Assembly: GCA_951801955.1 (NCBI GenBank)
Contig: CATOOV010000023.1
Coordinates: 1-43,230 of the forward strand
Origin: an uncultured Lachnospiraceae bacterium
Lineage (GTDB): Bacteria > Bacillota > Clostridia > Lachnospirales > Lachnospiraceae
Reading direction: 5' to 3'
Length of the DNA: 43,230 nt
Shown here: piece by piece, positions 14,568 through 23,842 of the stretch
Numbering within the stretch: position 1 is the first letter of the stretch
Layout: the number at the start of each line of letters is the position of its first letter
Notes under the pieces: generated by a model
What the model was told of the DNA's origin: nothing
The model's input: only the letters and a program-made list of their open reading frames with translations
Database searches by the model: none
Program-made: the position numbers and the translations under genes

Positions 14568-15443
14568 TTAATTTTTTCTATAAATAAAACGAGATAGCAA
14601 TTGTACAATTCCCTTTTTTTGCTGCAAGGGCGCTGCCTCTCCATACAGCAAATATTCTGTCAACAGTTCATATGCTTTTGCTGCCTTCGATTCTGGACAT
14701 AGCAGGCTTATTGGTTTTTGCTGCCGCGCCGCCTTTCCCATTGTCATATCTTGAGGAATTGTACCCAAATATTCTAAATTTCCATTTAAAAACTGCGCAA
14801 CTACCGCATTCAGTTTTTCATAGATTCCAGTCCCTTCTTCCTCTGTTTCCACCCGGTTGGCGATTACCTTAATTTCCGTATGTGTCTGCTTAAACTCCAC
14901 ACTGCGGTATAGTGCTTTCAGCAAAGAATAGGCATCTGTCAAAGAACTTGGGTCAGGAGTGGCAACCAATAATATCTCTGGGCTTGCGATAACAAATTCC
15001 AGTACCGCATCAGAAATGCCTGCACCGGTATCAATAATAATCACATCTGCGAGATCATCCAGTTTTGCCAGATTCCCTACCAGGAATTTTACCTGTTCCC
15101 TTGAAAGGTTATTGACTCCTGTAATACCAGAGCCTCCTGAAATAAATCCAATCCCCAAAGGTCCAGGAGTAATAATCTCCTGTATTGTCTTTCCACGGTA
15201 AATTAAATCGCTTAAATTATATTTTGGCATAGCGCCAAACATAATTTCCACATTCGCAAGACCAAAATCGGCATCAAAGATAATTACTTTTTTTCCTCTT
15301 TTCTGCATCTGCACCGCAAGATTCACCGCAAGGTTGGATTTTCCTACACCGCCTTTTCCACTGGTAACAGTAAGAACCCGTGCCTTTGGCATAGTCTGTT
15401 GACTCTTCTTTACGATGTTTCTCAATTTTTCTGCCTGGTCCAT
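14568..15443 (-). CDS. flhG: Flagellum number/placement ATPase FlhG (YlxH)
   Basis: A 291-residue MinD-like ATPase with TSGKGGVGKSNLA (about 28-40), DADFGLANVEIMFG and Walker B DVIIIDTGAGISD. FlhG controls flagellar number and arrangement and activates FlhF GTPase through its N-terminal segment, here MDQAEKLRNIVKK with the conserved Q and LR. The C-terminus, LSRFIYRKN, may be the membrane-targeting helix. Start has GGAGGAAAA inside the end of flhF, four bases away, so the pair is coupled. Confidence 0.95.
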   Translation of the reverse strand: MDQAEKLRNIVKKSQQTMPKARVLTVTSGKGGVGKSNLAVNLAVQMQKRGKKVIIFDADFGLANVEIMFGAMPKYNLSDLIYRGKTIQEIITPGPLGIGFISGGSGITGVNNLSREQVKFLVGNLAKLDDLADVIIIDTGAGISDAVLEFVIASPEILLVATPDPSSLTDAYSLLKALYRSVEFKQTHTEIKVIANRVETEEEGTGIYEKLNAVVAQFLNGNLEYLGTIPQDMTMGKAARQQKPISLLCPESKAAKAYELLTEYLLYGEAAPLQQKKGIVQLLSRFIYRKN

Positions 15444-15446
15444 AAA

Positions 15447-16727
15447 TTATTTTCCTCCAAGCAGAAGCTTTACAACTTTCTGGGTATTGAAAACTTCAAT
15501 ATCCTCCGGCACATTCTGCCCATAAGTAGTATATGACAGATCTGCCCCTGTGTACAGCTTCATATTTAAAATATTTCCAAGACAACTTGTTTCATCCAAT
15601 TTTGTAAATATAATCTTAAATTTAAAATTATCTTTATAAATATCTGCAATTTCCAAAAGATCCTTATATTTGGTAGTTGCGCTCAATACCAGAAACACTT
15701 CTTTATCATATTCTGCCGGGACTTTGTCAATCAATTCCTTTGTCTCATTGCGCTGATCTTCATTTTTATGTGAAAAACCTGCAGTATCAATCAGCACAAG
15801 GTCAAATTCTTCTGATTTCGCCAATTGCTCATTCAATTCTTCTGGAGAATATATAATATCCAAGGGTGTATTTAAAATATTGGCATAGGTGCGAAGCTGT
15901 TCCGCTGCGGCAATCCGATAAGTATCTGCCGTATACATCGCCACTTTTTTTCCTTTCTCCACTTTAAAACGCGATGCAACTTTTGCAATCGTCGTGGTCT
16001 TTCCAACCCCCGTAGGACCGATAAAAAATACTACCTTTGGCTTACGGCCTTTCAATTCCAACGGCTGAGGCTGCCCAAACTTTAAAATCATCTTTTGATA
16101 GATACTGGACAGGACATGGTCCACGCTGATTCCGCTTTTCATAACCTTTTCCACTTCATCCATAATCTGGTTTACGTATTTTTCATCTACCTCATTTTCC
16201 AGCAGGATCCCATAAATCATCTTGATAAATTTCAAATTCTCATCCATTGGCGCTTCCTTTGGCAGCTCCTCCTTTTGAGAATCTCCGGGTTGTGCCAGTT
16301 TTTTCTCCAACAAAGACTGAAGGTTTTCTAGTTTTTCCTCAAGATTATTTTCTACGGAAGGATCTTTTCGATACTCCTCCTGCTCTTTTGCCACAGAAGA
16401 TGACCAGGTATTTTCTACAGATGCAAAAACCTCTTTTACTGTTTCCGGTCTTGAAATGGAAATCGGCTCATCGGCGGCTACATTGATATTTGCCGGTTTA
16501 AAAATAGAGGAAGGTGCAGACGCTGGTTCTGTGGTTTTTATTTTTTGCGCTGGTTCTGTCTCTTCCACTGCCGCAGTCACCTCAACAGATGACTCTTTAA
16601 AAAAACGTAATAACCCTTTCGGTTTAATCTCCTTGACATTCATGATCACTGCACCGATGCCAAGTTCCTCCACTGCCTTCGCAGTGGCTTCTTCTTCGGT
16701 TTTTCCCTGAAATTTCTTAATTGTCAT
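15447..16727 (-). CDS. flhF: Flagellar SRP-like GTPase FlhF
   Basis: A 426-residue SRP-family GTPase. The N-terminal basic B domain (MTIKKFQGKTEEEATAKAVEELG) is followed by a variable, Pro/Glu-rich linker (about 50-160), the N domain, then the G domain with GPTGVGKTTT (237-246), DTYRIAAAEQLR, LIDTAGFSHKNEDQ and TKLDE. FlhF marks the site where a flagellum is assembled and is switched off by FlhG. Its ATG overlaps the flhA stop (ATGA), a typical coupled junction. Length and motifs are normal. Confidence 0.96.
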   Translation of the reverse strand: MTIKKFQGKTEEEATAKAVEELGIGAVIMNVKEIKPKGLLRFFKESSVEVTAAVEETEPAQKIKTTEPASAPSSIFKPANINVAADEPISISRPETVKEVFASVENTWSSSVAKEQEEYRKDPSVENNLEEKLENLQSLLEKKLAQPGDSQKEELPKEAPMDENLKFIKMIYGILLENEVDEKYVNQIMDEVEKVMKSGISVDHVLSSIYQKMILKFGQPQPLELKGRKPKVVFFIGPTGVGKTTTIAKVASRFKVEKGKKVAMYTADTYRIAAAEQLRTYANILNTPLDIIYSPEELNEQLAKSEEFDLVLIDTAGFSHKNEDQRNETKELIDKVPAEYDKEVFLVLSATTKYKDLLEIADIYKDNFKFKIIFTKLDETSCLGNILNMKLYTGADLSYTTYGQNVPEDIEVFNTQKVVKLLLGGK

Positions 16728-18760
16728 GAAAAGCTCACCATCCCTACTGATTGTAATTCAATATTGGATTCTACTTCATTGTATGATACTACAATCAGAT
16801 CTCTGAAGTAATCCTCTGTCAATTTCTTAAAATACATCCGCACAATGGGAGATGTAATAATAATGGGGCTTTTACCCAGATCTTCCAACTTCTTGATTTC
16901 TGTCTCCAAAGCTGACATAATTCCCTTTGTTTTCTCGGGATCAAGTGTCAAATATGCCCCCTGTTCCGTCTGTTTCACAGAACCCATAATCTCCTGTTCC
17001 ACTTTGGGATCTAATGTGATCACATTTGTCACTTCATTTGCTGGGAAATACTTGCTGGAAATGGCACGCTTCAGGCTCTGTCTTGCATACTCTGTCAATA
17101 CATCCGTATCCCGAGAGGTTGCCGCATGGTCGGCAAGGGTTTCAAATATTGTGAGCAAGTCCCGGATAGAAATACCTTCCCGAAGAAGATTCTGCAGTAC
17201 TTTCTGAATTTCACCCACACCAAGCAGCTTGGGCACAAGTTCGTCCACCAGTGTCGGATGATTTTCCTTGATATTTTCAATCAGGCCCTGGACATCCTGT
17301 CTGGACAACAGCTCATCAATATGGCTTCGGATTACTTCTGTCAGATGAGTGGCAATAATGGAAGGCGGATCTACAACGGTATAGCCCAAGCTTTCTGCAC
17401 GCTCACGCTGATTCTCGGTAATCCACAGCGCCGGCAGATGGAAAGACGGCTCAAAGGTAGGAATACCGGAAATTTCCTCCTCCACAAATCCTGGATTCAT
17501 CGCCATATAATGGTCAAACAGAATTTCACCTTCTGTAACCTGTATTCCCTTGATTTTAATAATATATTGATTGGGATTTAACTGAATATTATCCCTCAGT
17601 CGAATAATCGGAACAACCGTACCCAATTCCAGGGCAATCTGCCTACGGATCATAACCACACGATCTAAAAGGTCACCGCCCTGATTCACGTCTGCAAGTG
17701 GAATAATACCATAACCGAATTCCAATTCAATGGGATCCACTTGCAAAAGGGAAACTACATTTTCTGGCCGGCGGATCTCCTCCGCCTGTTCCTCCGCGGC
17801 ATCCACTTCCTCCTCAATTGCCTCTACACCCAGATTGTTATCTACACTTCTGCCTGCGATAAGAAAACTGATTCCCAGAGGGACAAATAATCTCCACTCC
17901 AAAGGAGTCGTCAATCCCAAAAATATCATTACTACGCCTACAATATACAATACTTTGGGAATTCCAAACAACTGGCGTACCAGAGTATCGCCAAAATCTG
18001 CCTCTTTGGAAGCTTTTGTCACAAGAATACCTGTAGCAAGGGAAATCAGTAACGATGGAATCTGGCTGACCAATCCGTCACCGATTGTCAGAATTCCATA
18101 CTGGTCCAATGCATCCATAATTTCCATATTTTGGCGAAGCATCCCCATTGAAATACCGCCTACTAAGTTAATCAAAGTAACGATAATACCAACAGTGGCA
18201 TCCCCTTTTACATATTTGGTAGCACCATCCATCGCTCCAAAAAAACCAGATTCCTGCTGGATTTTATCACGCCGTTCCCTTGCCTGTTTTTCACTAATTA
18301 CTCCGGTATTCAAATCTGCGTCAATTGCCATCTGTTTGCCTGGCATCGCGTCCAATGTAAATCTTGCCGTTACCTCTGACACACGCTCTGAACCTTTATT
18401 GATTACAATAAGCTGAATTAAAATCATAACAACGAAAATAATCGCTCCTATAATTAAATCGTTTCCGCCTACGAACTGTCCAAAGGTCCGAACCACATTA
18501 CCAGGATCTCCGGTATTTAAAATCAGACGTGTAGAAGAAACATTCAAAGATATACGGAAAATCGTGGTAAACAAAAGCAATGTTGGAAAAAAGGACATAT
18601 CCAGCACTTCTTTCACAAACAATGCATTCATTAGTATTACCAAAGCTAAGGATATATTCAAGGCAAGCATAATATCCAATAAAAAAGAAGGAATTGGAAT
18701 AATAAAGAATATGATTGCTGCCAGTAAATATAATGCTATCCCTGCATCTGCCCTCTTCAT
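16724..18760 (-). CDS. flhA: Flagellar export gate protein FlhA
   Basis: A 678-residue FHIPEP-family protein. About eight membrane segments occupy residues 1-310. The cytoplasmic loop holds the conserved stretch LDAMPGKQMAIDADLNTG, part of the FHIPEP signature. The C-terminal cytoplasmic domain (about 340-678) docks chaperone-substrate complexes and forms the nonameric export ring. With FlhB, FliP, FliQ and FliR it makes the proton-driven type III export gate. It follows flhB by 36 bases, with GGAGAAGAC as ribosome site. Confidence 0.97.
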   Translation of the reverse strand: MKRADAGIALYLLAAIIFFIIPIPSFLLDIMLALNISLALVILMNALFVKEVLDMSFFPTLLLFTTIFRISLNVSSTRLILNTGDPGNVVRTFGQFVGGNDLIIGAIIFVVMILIQLIVINKGSERVSEVTARFTLDAMPGKQMAIDADLNTGVISEKQARERRDKIQQESGFFGAMDGATKYVKGDATVGIIVTLINLVGGISMGMLRQNMEIMDALDQYGILTIGDGLVSQIPSLLISLATGILVTKASKEADFGDTLVRQLFGIPKVLYIVGVVMIFLGLTTPLEWRLFVPLGISFLIAGRSVDNNLGVEAIEEEVDAAEEQAEEIRRPENVVSLLQVDPIELEFGYGIIPLADVNQGGDLLDRVVMIRRQIALELGTVVPIIRLRDNIQLNPNQYIIKIKGIQVTEGEILFDHYMAMNPGFVEEEISGIPTFEPSFHLPALWITENQRERAESLGYTVVDPPSIIATHLTEVIRSHIDELLSRQDVQGLIENIKENHPTLVDELVPKLLGVGEIQKVLQNLLREGISIRDLLTIFETLADHAATSRDTDVLTEYARQSLKRAISSKYFPANEVTNVITLDPKVEQEIMGSVKQTEQGAYLTLDPEKTKGIMSALETEIKKLEDLGKSPIIITSPIVRMYFKKLTEDYFRDLIVVSYNEVESNIELQSVGMVSFS

Positions 18761-18796
18761 GCTGTCTTCTCCTTTCGTCTCTCTCTCATTTCAAAT

Positions 18797-19927
18797 TTAT
18801 CTATTTTCTCTCAAGCTGTATACAAAAGCCAACACTTCTGCCACTGCCTGATACAATTCTGGCGGAACTTCCTGGCCAACGTCCACATTGGCATACAACA
18901 TCCGCGCCAGAGGCTTATTTTCTACAATTTCAATATGATGTTCCTTTGCGGCTTCCCGTATTCTCTGAGCAAGAAAATCTTCTCCCTTTGCCACTACCAC
19001 GGGGGCTGCATTCTGCTGGGCATCATATTTGATTGCCACCGCATAATGGGTGGGGTTCGTAATTACTACATCTGCGCTGGGAAGATTCTGCATCATTCGA
19101 CGCTGGGATGCTTCCCTCATTTTGGAACGCTGGCGTCCCTTAATTTCAGGATTTCCTTCGGTATTCTTATACTCATCCTTTACTTCCTGTTTTGTCATTT
19201 TCATATCTTCTTTAAACTTGTGCCTTTGATATATAAAATCGCCAAGTCCAACGATAAAATAGACCAGACTGATTTTCAATCCGGTATCTATCACAATGGT
19301 TCCCACCAGCAGAATTACCTGCATTAAGGGAATATCATAAAGTAAAAAGAGATCATTCTGATGATCTTTGATAGAACTGTATGCTACATAAATGATCACC
19401 ACAATTTTAACAATAGATTTCAATAATTCAAACAGGGAATCCTTGGAAAAAATCCGCTTAAACCCGCTGATCGGATTGATCTTGCTTAATTTAGGCATCA
19501 TGGGTTTTGCTGTTACTTTCCACTTGACCTGCAAAATATTACTCAGCAAAGATACCATAAATCCAATCACAAAAACCGGAGCTAAAATCAGCAGAATTGT
19601 GCCCATGACATTATTAATTAAAGTACTTGCTGTATATACGGAAATTCCACCAATGCTCTCGTTAATGATATCTGGGATCTTCTTATAGATCAATTGAAAA
19701 ATCCCCAAAAGTTCTTCTCCAATAAAGGATATAAACAACTTCAGCATAACAAACAAAGTAAGCAGTCCAAAAGCATGATTCAACTCCTGGCTCTTTGCCA
19801 CCTGACCTTCTTTTCTGGCATCCTGCAGCTTTTTCGCTGTGGCTGGCTCCGTCTTTTCGCCGCCTTCACCATCCTTTGCAAACCATTGCAGTTCATATTC
19901 CAATAAAAAATGGGATTTTTCTCTCAC
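18797..19927 (-). CDS. flhB: Flagellar export switch protein FlhB
   Basis: A 376-residue protein with four membrane segments (about 40-220) and a C-terminal cytoplasmic domain that contains the autocleavage site NPTH in VVITNPTHYAVAIKY. Cleavage between Asn and Pro switches export from rod and hook to filament substrates. I use the GTG at 19927 (MREKSHFLLEYEL...), separated by one base from the fliR stop and with AAGGA upstream; a TTG six codons earlier would overlap fliR. The N-terminal LQWFAKDGEGGEKTEPATAKKL is typical. Confidence 0.94.
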   Translation of the reverse strand: MREKSHFLLEYELQWFAKDGEGGEKTEPATAKKLQDARKEGQVAKSQELNHAFGLLTLFVMLKLFISFIGEELLGIFQLIYKKIPDIINESIGGISVYTASTLINNVMGTILLILAPVFVIGFMVSLLSNILQVKWKVTAKPMMPKLSKINPISGFKRIFSKDSLFELLKSIVKIVVIIYVAYSSIKDHQNDLFLLYDIPLMQVILLVGTIVIDTGLKISLVYFIVGLGDFIYQRHKFKEDMKMTKQEVKDEYKNTEGNPEIKGRQRSKMREASQRRMMQNLPSADVVITNPTHYAVAIKYDAQQNAAPVVVAKGEDFLAQRIREAAKEHHIEIVENKPLARMLYANVDVGQEVPPELYQAVAEVLAFVYSLRENR

Positions 19928-19928
19928 A

Positions 19929-20711
19929 TCAATACATTCCTTCAATTACAGAGACAATCATTCGCTTCATCTCAGTAAATATAAAATTAGAAATGCTGGG
20001 AAGCAGTATAATGGTAAGAAACATAATGCCCAGTCCCAGCAGAACCTTGATCTGCATTCCTACCGCAAACATATTCATCTGCGGCGCAACCTTTGCCATA
20101 ATTCCTAGGATACAGCTTAAAATCATACTGCATGCAAATACAGGCAGGACAATCCGAAATCCAATTACCATCAAATCTGCCATATACATTGTCATGGAAC
20201 CCATAAGATGGTCCCAGTCAAACACAGTCTGATTCACTGGAATAATCTGGTAAGTATCGACCAAAGCACGTAAGATATAATGATGCATATCTGTCACAAT
20301 CAAAAGCATCATTATAAAATAATTATACATGGTACCGGTAAGACCTGACTGAGTCCTTGTGGTAGGGTCATACATATTTGCCATAGCAAGCCCAATTTCC
20401 ATATCAATTACTTTTCCTGAAAAGACAATAATGGAATTACAAATATTTGCCGCAAATCCAATGAGCAACCCTGTAATTCCTTCTTTCAGAACGATGATGG
20501 CAAACTCAATTACTCCGGAATACGCTATAGCCTCCTTCGGCTGTATCACCTGAAACAAAATAATGGATACACACGCGGAAAATCCGATCTTAACCCGATT
20601 GGGGGTATTACTCATCCCAAAAAATGGAGCAATATATACAAATGTTGCAACCCTTACCAGTATCATCAAAAAATATTCAAATGTATTTATTGAAAACGTA
20701 TAGTTTATCAT
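19929..20711 (-). CDS. fliR: Flagellar export gate protein FliR
   Basis: A 260-residue, strongly hydrophobic protein with about five to six membrane segments and typical features RVATFVYIAPFFG near the N-terminus and GLAMANMYDP in the middle. One FliR joins five FliP and four FliQ in the export pore. It is separate from flhB here (some Clostridia fuse them) but almost touches it, so the two are translationally coupled. Confidence 0.95.
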   Translation of the reverse strand: MINYTFSINTFEYFLMILVRVATFVYIAPFFGMSNTPNRVKIGFSACVSIILFQVIQPKEAIAYSGVIEFAIIVLKEGITGLLIGFAANICNSIIVFSGKVIDMEIGLAMANMYDPTTRTQSGLTGTMYNYFIMMLLIVTDMHHYILRALVDTYQIIPVNQTVFDWDHLMGSMTMYMADLMVIGFRIVLPVFACSMILSCILGIMAKVAPQMNMFAVGMQIKVLLGLGIMFLTIILLPSISNFIFTEMKRMIVSVIEGMY

Positions 20712-20722
20712 ACTGCCTCAAC

Positions 20723-20995
20723 CTAACGCAGATACAGACCAAAATTGCTCCACAGCTCCACCATAAAACCTGACAACTGCTCCAGCATCCAGCCTCCAAC
20801 CAGCATCATGCCTAAAAATACAGCAACAATTTTCGGCACAAAAGTCAATGTCTGCTCCTGAATGGAGGTAACAGTCTGAAAAATACTGATGACAAGACCT
20901 ATGATCAGAGAAATCAGCAATAAAGGAGCTGACACTTTAATAATCAAAAATAATGCCTCCCTTGCAATATCCATTACCTGACCTTGTGTTATCAT
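20723..20995 (-). CDS. fliQ: Flagellar export gate protein FliQ
   Basis: A 90-residue protein with two membrane hairpin helices (about 15-40 and 50-75). Conserved stretches are LFLIIKVSAPLLLISLIIGL and SIQEQTLTFVPKIVAVF. FliQ subunits wrap the FliP-FliR core of the export pore. GAGGTG lies seven bases before the ATG. Gene order fliP-fliQ-fliR is universal. Confidence 0.96.
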   Translation of the reverse strand: MITQGQVMDIAREALFLIIKVSAPLLLISLIIGLVISIFQTVTSIQEQTLTFVPKIVAVFLGMMLVGGWMLEQLSGFMVELWSNFGLYLR

Positions 20996-21017
20996 ATGTA
21001 TTCACCTCATTCCGTCG

Positions 21018-21902
21018 TCAATAAAATGTTTTAACTAAATTTCCAATCACCAAATCCCATCCATCCGCAAGTACAAACAATAAGATCTTAAACGGCATGG
21101 AAATTGTCGTGGGCGGCAGCATCATCATACCCATAGACATAAGCACGGAAGCCACAACCATATCAATTACAATAAATGGAATATAAATCAAAAATCCAAT
21201 AATAAAAGCAGTTCTCAATTCACTGACAATAAAACTGGGAATTACCACATTCATAGGGATGGGATCCAAGGTTTCTGGTTCACTCAGATCCATACCTGTC
21301 ATATCAATATCTGCAATATCACAAAAAAGTTTTAAATCCTTCCGCTGCATTTCCTTATACATAAACCTGCGGATAGGCTGTTCTGCACGCTCCAACGCCT
21401 CTTCCTGGCTGATTTCATTTGCATCCAAAGGTTGTACCACTGTTTCATTCAGCTCGGCAAACACCGGATTCATAATAAACAGTGTCAAAAACAAAGCAAG
21501 CCCCACCAGCACCTGATTCGGTGGTACTGTCTGTGTTCCAACAGCAGTACGCACAAAATGCAGTACTACAATAATTCTAGTAAAGGATGTAAGCATAATC
21601 AGGATGGAAGGCGCCAGCGAAATTACGGTAAGCACCAACAGAGTCTTGATATTCCCTGACAGATCTCCTTCCTCATTATTCCACATAAAGGAAATGCCAT
21701 TTGTACGGTCTCCCCTTGCATCTGCTCTTTCTGTATTAGGTGGATTTAATTCCCTGGTATCCTGCACTGTGTCATTTGTCAGCTGATCATTGGCACCTGT
21801 TGCATAGGCACTTTGCCCAAAACACAAAAATATCGCAAGTAATAATGTAACTGTGCCAAAGGCTAAGGAAATACTGCAATATACTTTCTTTAGCTTTTTC
21901 AT
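21018..21902 (-). CDS. fliP: Flagellar export gate protein FliP
   Basis: A 294-residue protein with an N-terminal signal peptide (about 1-35, ending SAYATG), a short periplasmic region and four membrane segments. The family signature TSFTRIIVVLHFVRTAVGTQTVPPNQVLVGLALFLTLFIMNPV is split around about 105-148. A second conserved block, MGMMMLPPTTISMPFKILLFVLADGWDLV, lies at the C-terminus. Five copies form the main body of the export pore. The length fits FliP from Gram-positive bacteria that keep a cleaved leader. Confidence 0.96.
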   Translation of the reverse strand: MKKLKKVYCSISLAFGTVTLLLAIFLCFGQSAYATGANDQLTNDTVQDTRELNPPNTERADARGDRTNGISFMWNNEEGDLSGNIKTLLVLTVISLAPSILIMLTSFTRIIVVLHFVRTAVGTQTVPPNQVLVGLALFLTLFIMNPVFAELNETVVQPLDANEISQEEALERAEQPIRRFMYKEMQRKDLKLFCDIADIDMTGMDLSEPETLDPIPMNVVIPSFIVSELRTAFIIGFLIYIPFIVIDMVVASVLMSMGMMMLPPTTISMPFKILLFVLADGWDLVIGNLVKTFY

Positions 21903-21912
21903 AATGTCCTGC

Positions 21913-22293
21913 CTACTTCCTAGAAACTTTATCTTTCAGTCTGTTTAAAATTTCCTGAAAGTTTTCATTCACATTGCCTGCCTGAATTTCTTCTGATGAA
22001 GGCTTCCAAGTCAACTCATCCTCATTCAGTTCAGTCAGAATATTCATGGTATCTTTACAGACGGAAATCACCAGGTACTTTTTTCCAACCTGAACAATCT
22101 GAATAAACTTATTGTTGTTCACTCGAAAAGTTTCCACCACCTGAATATTTCTGTCTTTCATCATGCTGTGCTGATATCTGGCAATCCACTTAGTCGTCAC
22201 ATAAGTCACAACCAATACAAACAGAAAAATCAACAAGATACCTATCAATTGGAAAAAGCTTTCCCATCCTGAGAAAACGTCCAGTAAAATCAT
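21913..22293 (-). CDS. fliO: Flagellar export assembly protein FliO (FliZ)
   Basis: A protein of about 126 residues with one membrane segment near the N-terminus (FQLIGILLIFLFVLVVTYVTT) and a small cytoplasmic beta domain (IQVVETFRVNNNKFIQIVQVGKKYLVISV), the usual FliO plan. FliO helps assemble the FliP ring. I start at ATG 22293 (MILLDVF), one base after the cheY stop. The frame can be extended to a TTG inside cheY. The position between cheY and fliP matches Bacillus fliZ. Confidence 0.87.
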   Translation of the reverse strand: MILLDVFSGWESFFQLIGILLIFLFVLVVTYVTTKWIARYQHSMMKDRNIQVVETFRVNNNKFIQIVQVGKKYLVISVCKDTMNILTELNEDELTWKPSSEEIQAGNVNENFQEILNRLKDKVSRK

Positions 22294-22294
22294 G

Positions 22295-22657
22295 TTACCC
22301 AACTACTTTTTTCACTGCTTCCAACACTCGTTCTGCCTGGAATGGCTTTACAATAAAGTCTTTGGCTCCTGACTGGATTGCCTCAATGACCATTGCCTGC
22401 TGACCCATTGCAGAACACATAATGACACATGCGGAAGGATCTGCGGACTTAATCTGCTTTAATGCCTGAATTCCATCCATTTCCGGCATGGTAATATCCA
22501 TCAATACCAAATCCGGCTTCGTTTCATTGTATTTTTCCACTGCCTTTAAGCCATTCTCAGCCTCTCCTGCAATATTATAACCATTCTTGGTAAGAATGTC
22601 TTTGATCATCATTCTCATAAACGCTGCATCATCACAAATTAAAATATTCTTTGCCAT
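22295..22657 (-). CDS. cheY: Chemotaxis response regulator CheY
   Basis: A 120-residue stand-alone receiver domain with acidic pocket Asp9-Asp10 (LICDDAAFMR), phosphoacceptor Asp54 (LVLMDITMPEMDG), Ser82 in place of the usual Thr/Ser and Lys104 (FIVKPF). CheY-P binds FliM and FliY at the C ring; in Bacillus-type systems it promotes smooth swimming. It lies between fliY and fliO, the Bacillus arrangement. AAGGAG precedes the ATG. Confidence 0.96.
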   Translation of the reverse strand: MAKNILICDDAAFMRMMIKDILTKNGYNIAGEAENGLKAVEKYNETKPDLVLMDITMPEMDGIQALKQIKSADPSACVIMCSAMGQQAMVIEAIQSGAKDFIVKPFQAERVLEAVKKVVG

Positions 22658-22686
22658 AACTTCTTCTCCTTGAATTACTTGTTATT

Positions 22687-23838
22687 TTAGTTATTTATAA
22701 TTTCAGTAATACGTACGCCAAAGCTTTCTTCAATTACAACTACTTCGCCTCTTGCTACGTATTTACCATTTACTAACACATCAATTGGCTCTCCTGTGAT
22801 TTTATTTAACTCTATAATCGTGCCTGGAGAAAATTCCAGAATTTCCTGAATCGATTTGCTGGTTCTTCCCAATTCCACTGTCACATCCAGCGGAACATCC
22901 ATAATCAAACCAATATTCTCTTGTTGTGTAATCGGATTGAAATCTCCGGCAAACGCTTGGAACTGTGCCGGCTGCACATTAACCGGCTGCTGCGGTGCAT
23001 ACATTTGTGACATATCATTCATAGGCATTCCCATCATCGGCTGCCCCATCGCGGACTGCATCTGGGGCATCTGCTGTACAGGCTGTTGCGGTGCTGCAGG
23101 CTGCGGTGCCGGTTGGGGCGCAGCCTGCGGTGTTGCATCTGCTGTAGAAGAAACATCCGCTTCCATTGTCTGGGCTACTCCTGTACACATTTCTTTTGCA
23201 AAGGAAATAGGATACAATTGCATAATCGTACTGTCAATTAAATCCCCAATTTCCATCCGGAAGGAAATCTTTATAAATTTACCTCCCAAAAACTCATCAA
23301 TTTCTGCTCCATCCAACGTATCTTTCAGATCAATCAAATCTGCTGATGGAGGACTAATATCAATCATTTTATTTAACATAGAGGACATGGAGGTAGCAGA
23401 ACTTCCCATCATCTGGTTCATAGCTTCACAAATTGCACTCAAATGCAATTCTCCCAGCACCCCGTCTGTATTGGTACCATCTCCACCCATCATTAAATCA
23501 GTTATAATTTTTACATCCTGCTCCCGCAGTACTAAAAGGTTACTTCCATCCAATCCTACGGTATAGGCAATTCGAATAAATACACAGGGTCTTTCATATG
23601 CCTCAACGATATCATCCCAAGTAGCATAAGCTACTACCGGTGTGGAAATTTCCACTTTTCTGTTTACCAGTGAGAATAACGTTGTAGCTGCTGTTCCCAT
23701 ACTGATATTTGAAATCTCGCCAATGGCGTCGATCTCATCCGGTGTCAGCGCATCATGCTCCTCTTCGTTGACGGTCCCTGTTCCGGTATCATCACTCAAC
23801 AGAGCGCTAATTTCTTCCTGTGACAGAACTCCATCCAT
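22687..23838 (-). CDS. fliY: Flagellar switch phosphatase FliY (FliN-type)
   Basis: A 383-residue fusion. The N-terminal 15 residues (VLSQEEISALLSD) are a CheY-P binding peptide like that of FliM. A CheC-like phosphatase middle (about 30-220) has two E..N repeats (IGEISNISMGTAATTL; CEAMNQMMGSSATSM). A Pro/Gln/Met-rich linker follows (about 235-300, with AAPQPAPQPAAPQQPVQQ). The C-terminal FliN/SpoA domain is DVPLDVTVELGRTSKSIQEIL. It replaces FliN in the C ring and dephosphorylates CheY-P at the motor. Overall plan and length match Firmicutes FliY. Confidence 0.95.
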   Translation of the reverse strand: MDGVLSQEEISALLSDDTGTGTVNEEEHDALTPDEIDAIGEISNISMGTAATTLFSLVNRKVEISTPVVAYATWDDIVEAYERPCVFIRIAYTVGLDGSNLLVLREQDVKIITDLMMGGDGTNTDGVLGELHLSAICEAMNQMMGSSATSMSSMLNKMIDISPPSADLIDLKDTLDGAEIDEFLGGKFIKISFRMEIGDLIDSTIMQLYPISFAKEMCTGVAQTMEADVSSTADATPQAAPQPAPQPAAPQQPVQQMPQMQSAMGQPMMGMPMNDMSQMYAPQQPVNVQPAQFQAFAGDFNPITQQENIGLIMDVPLDVTVELGRTSKSIQEILEFSPGTIIELNKITGEPIDVLVNGKYVARGEVVVIEESFGVRITEIINN

Positions 23839-23842
23839 AACT

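Noticed and set aside
16460-16500. Sigma-28 promoter inside flhF
   Set aside because: A GCCGATGA-like -10 exists, but the TAAA element is about 21 bases away, too far for a sigma-28 promoter.
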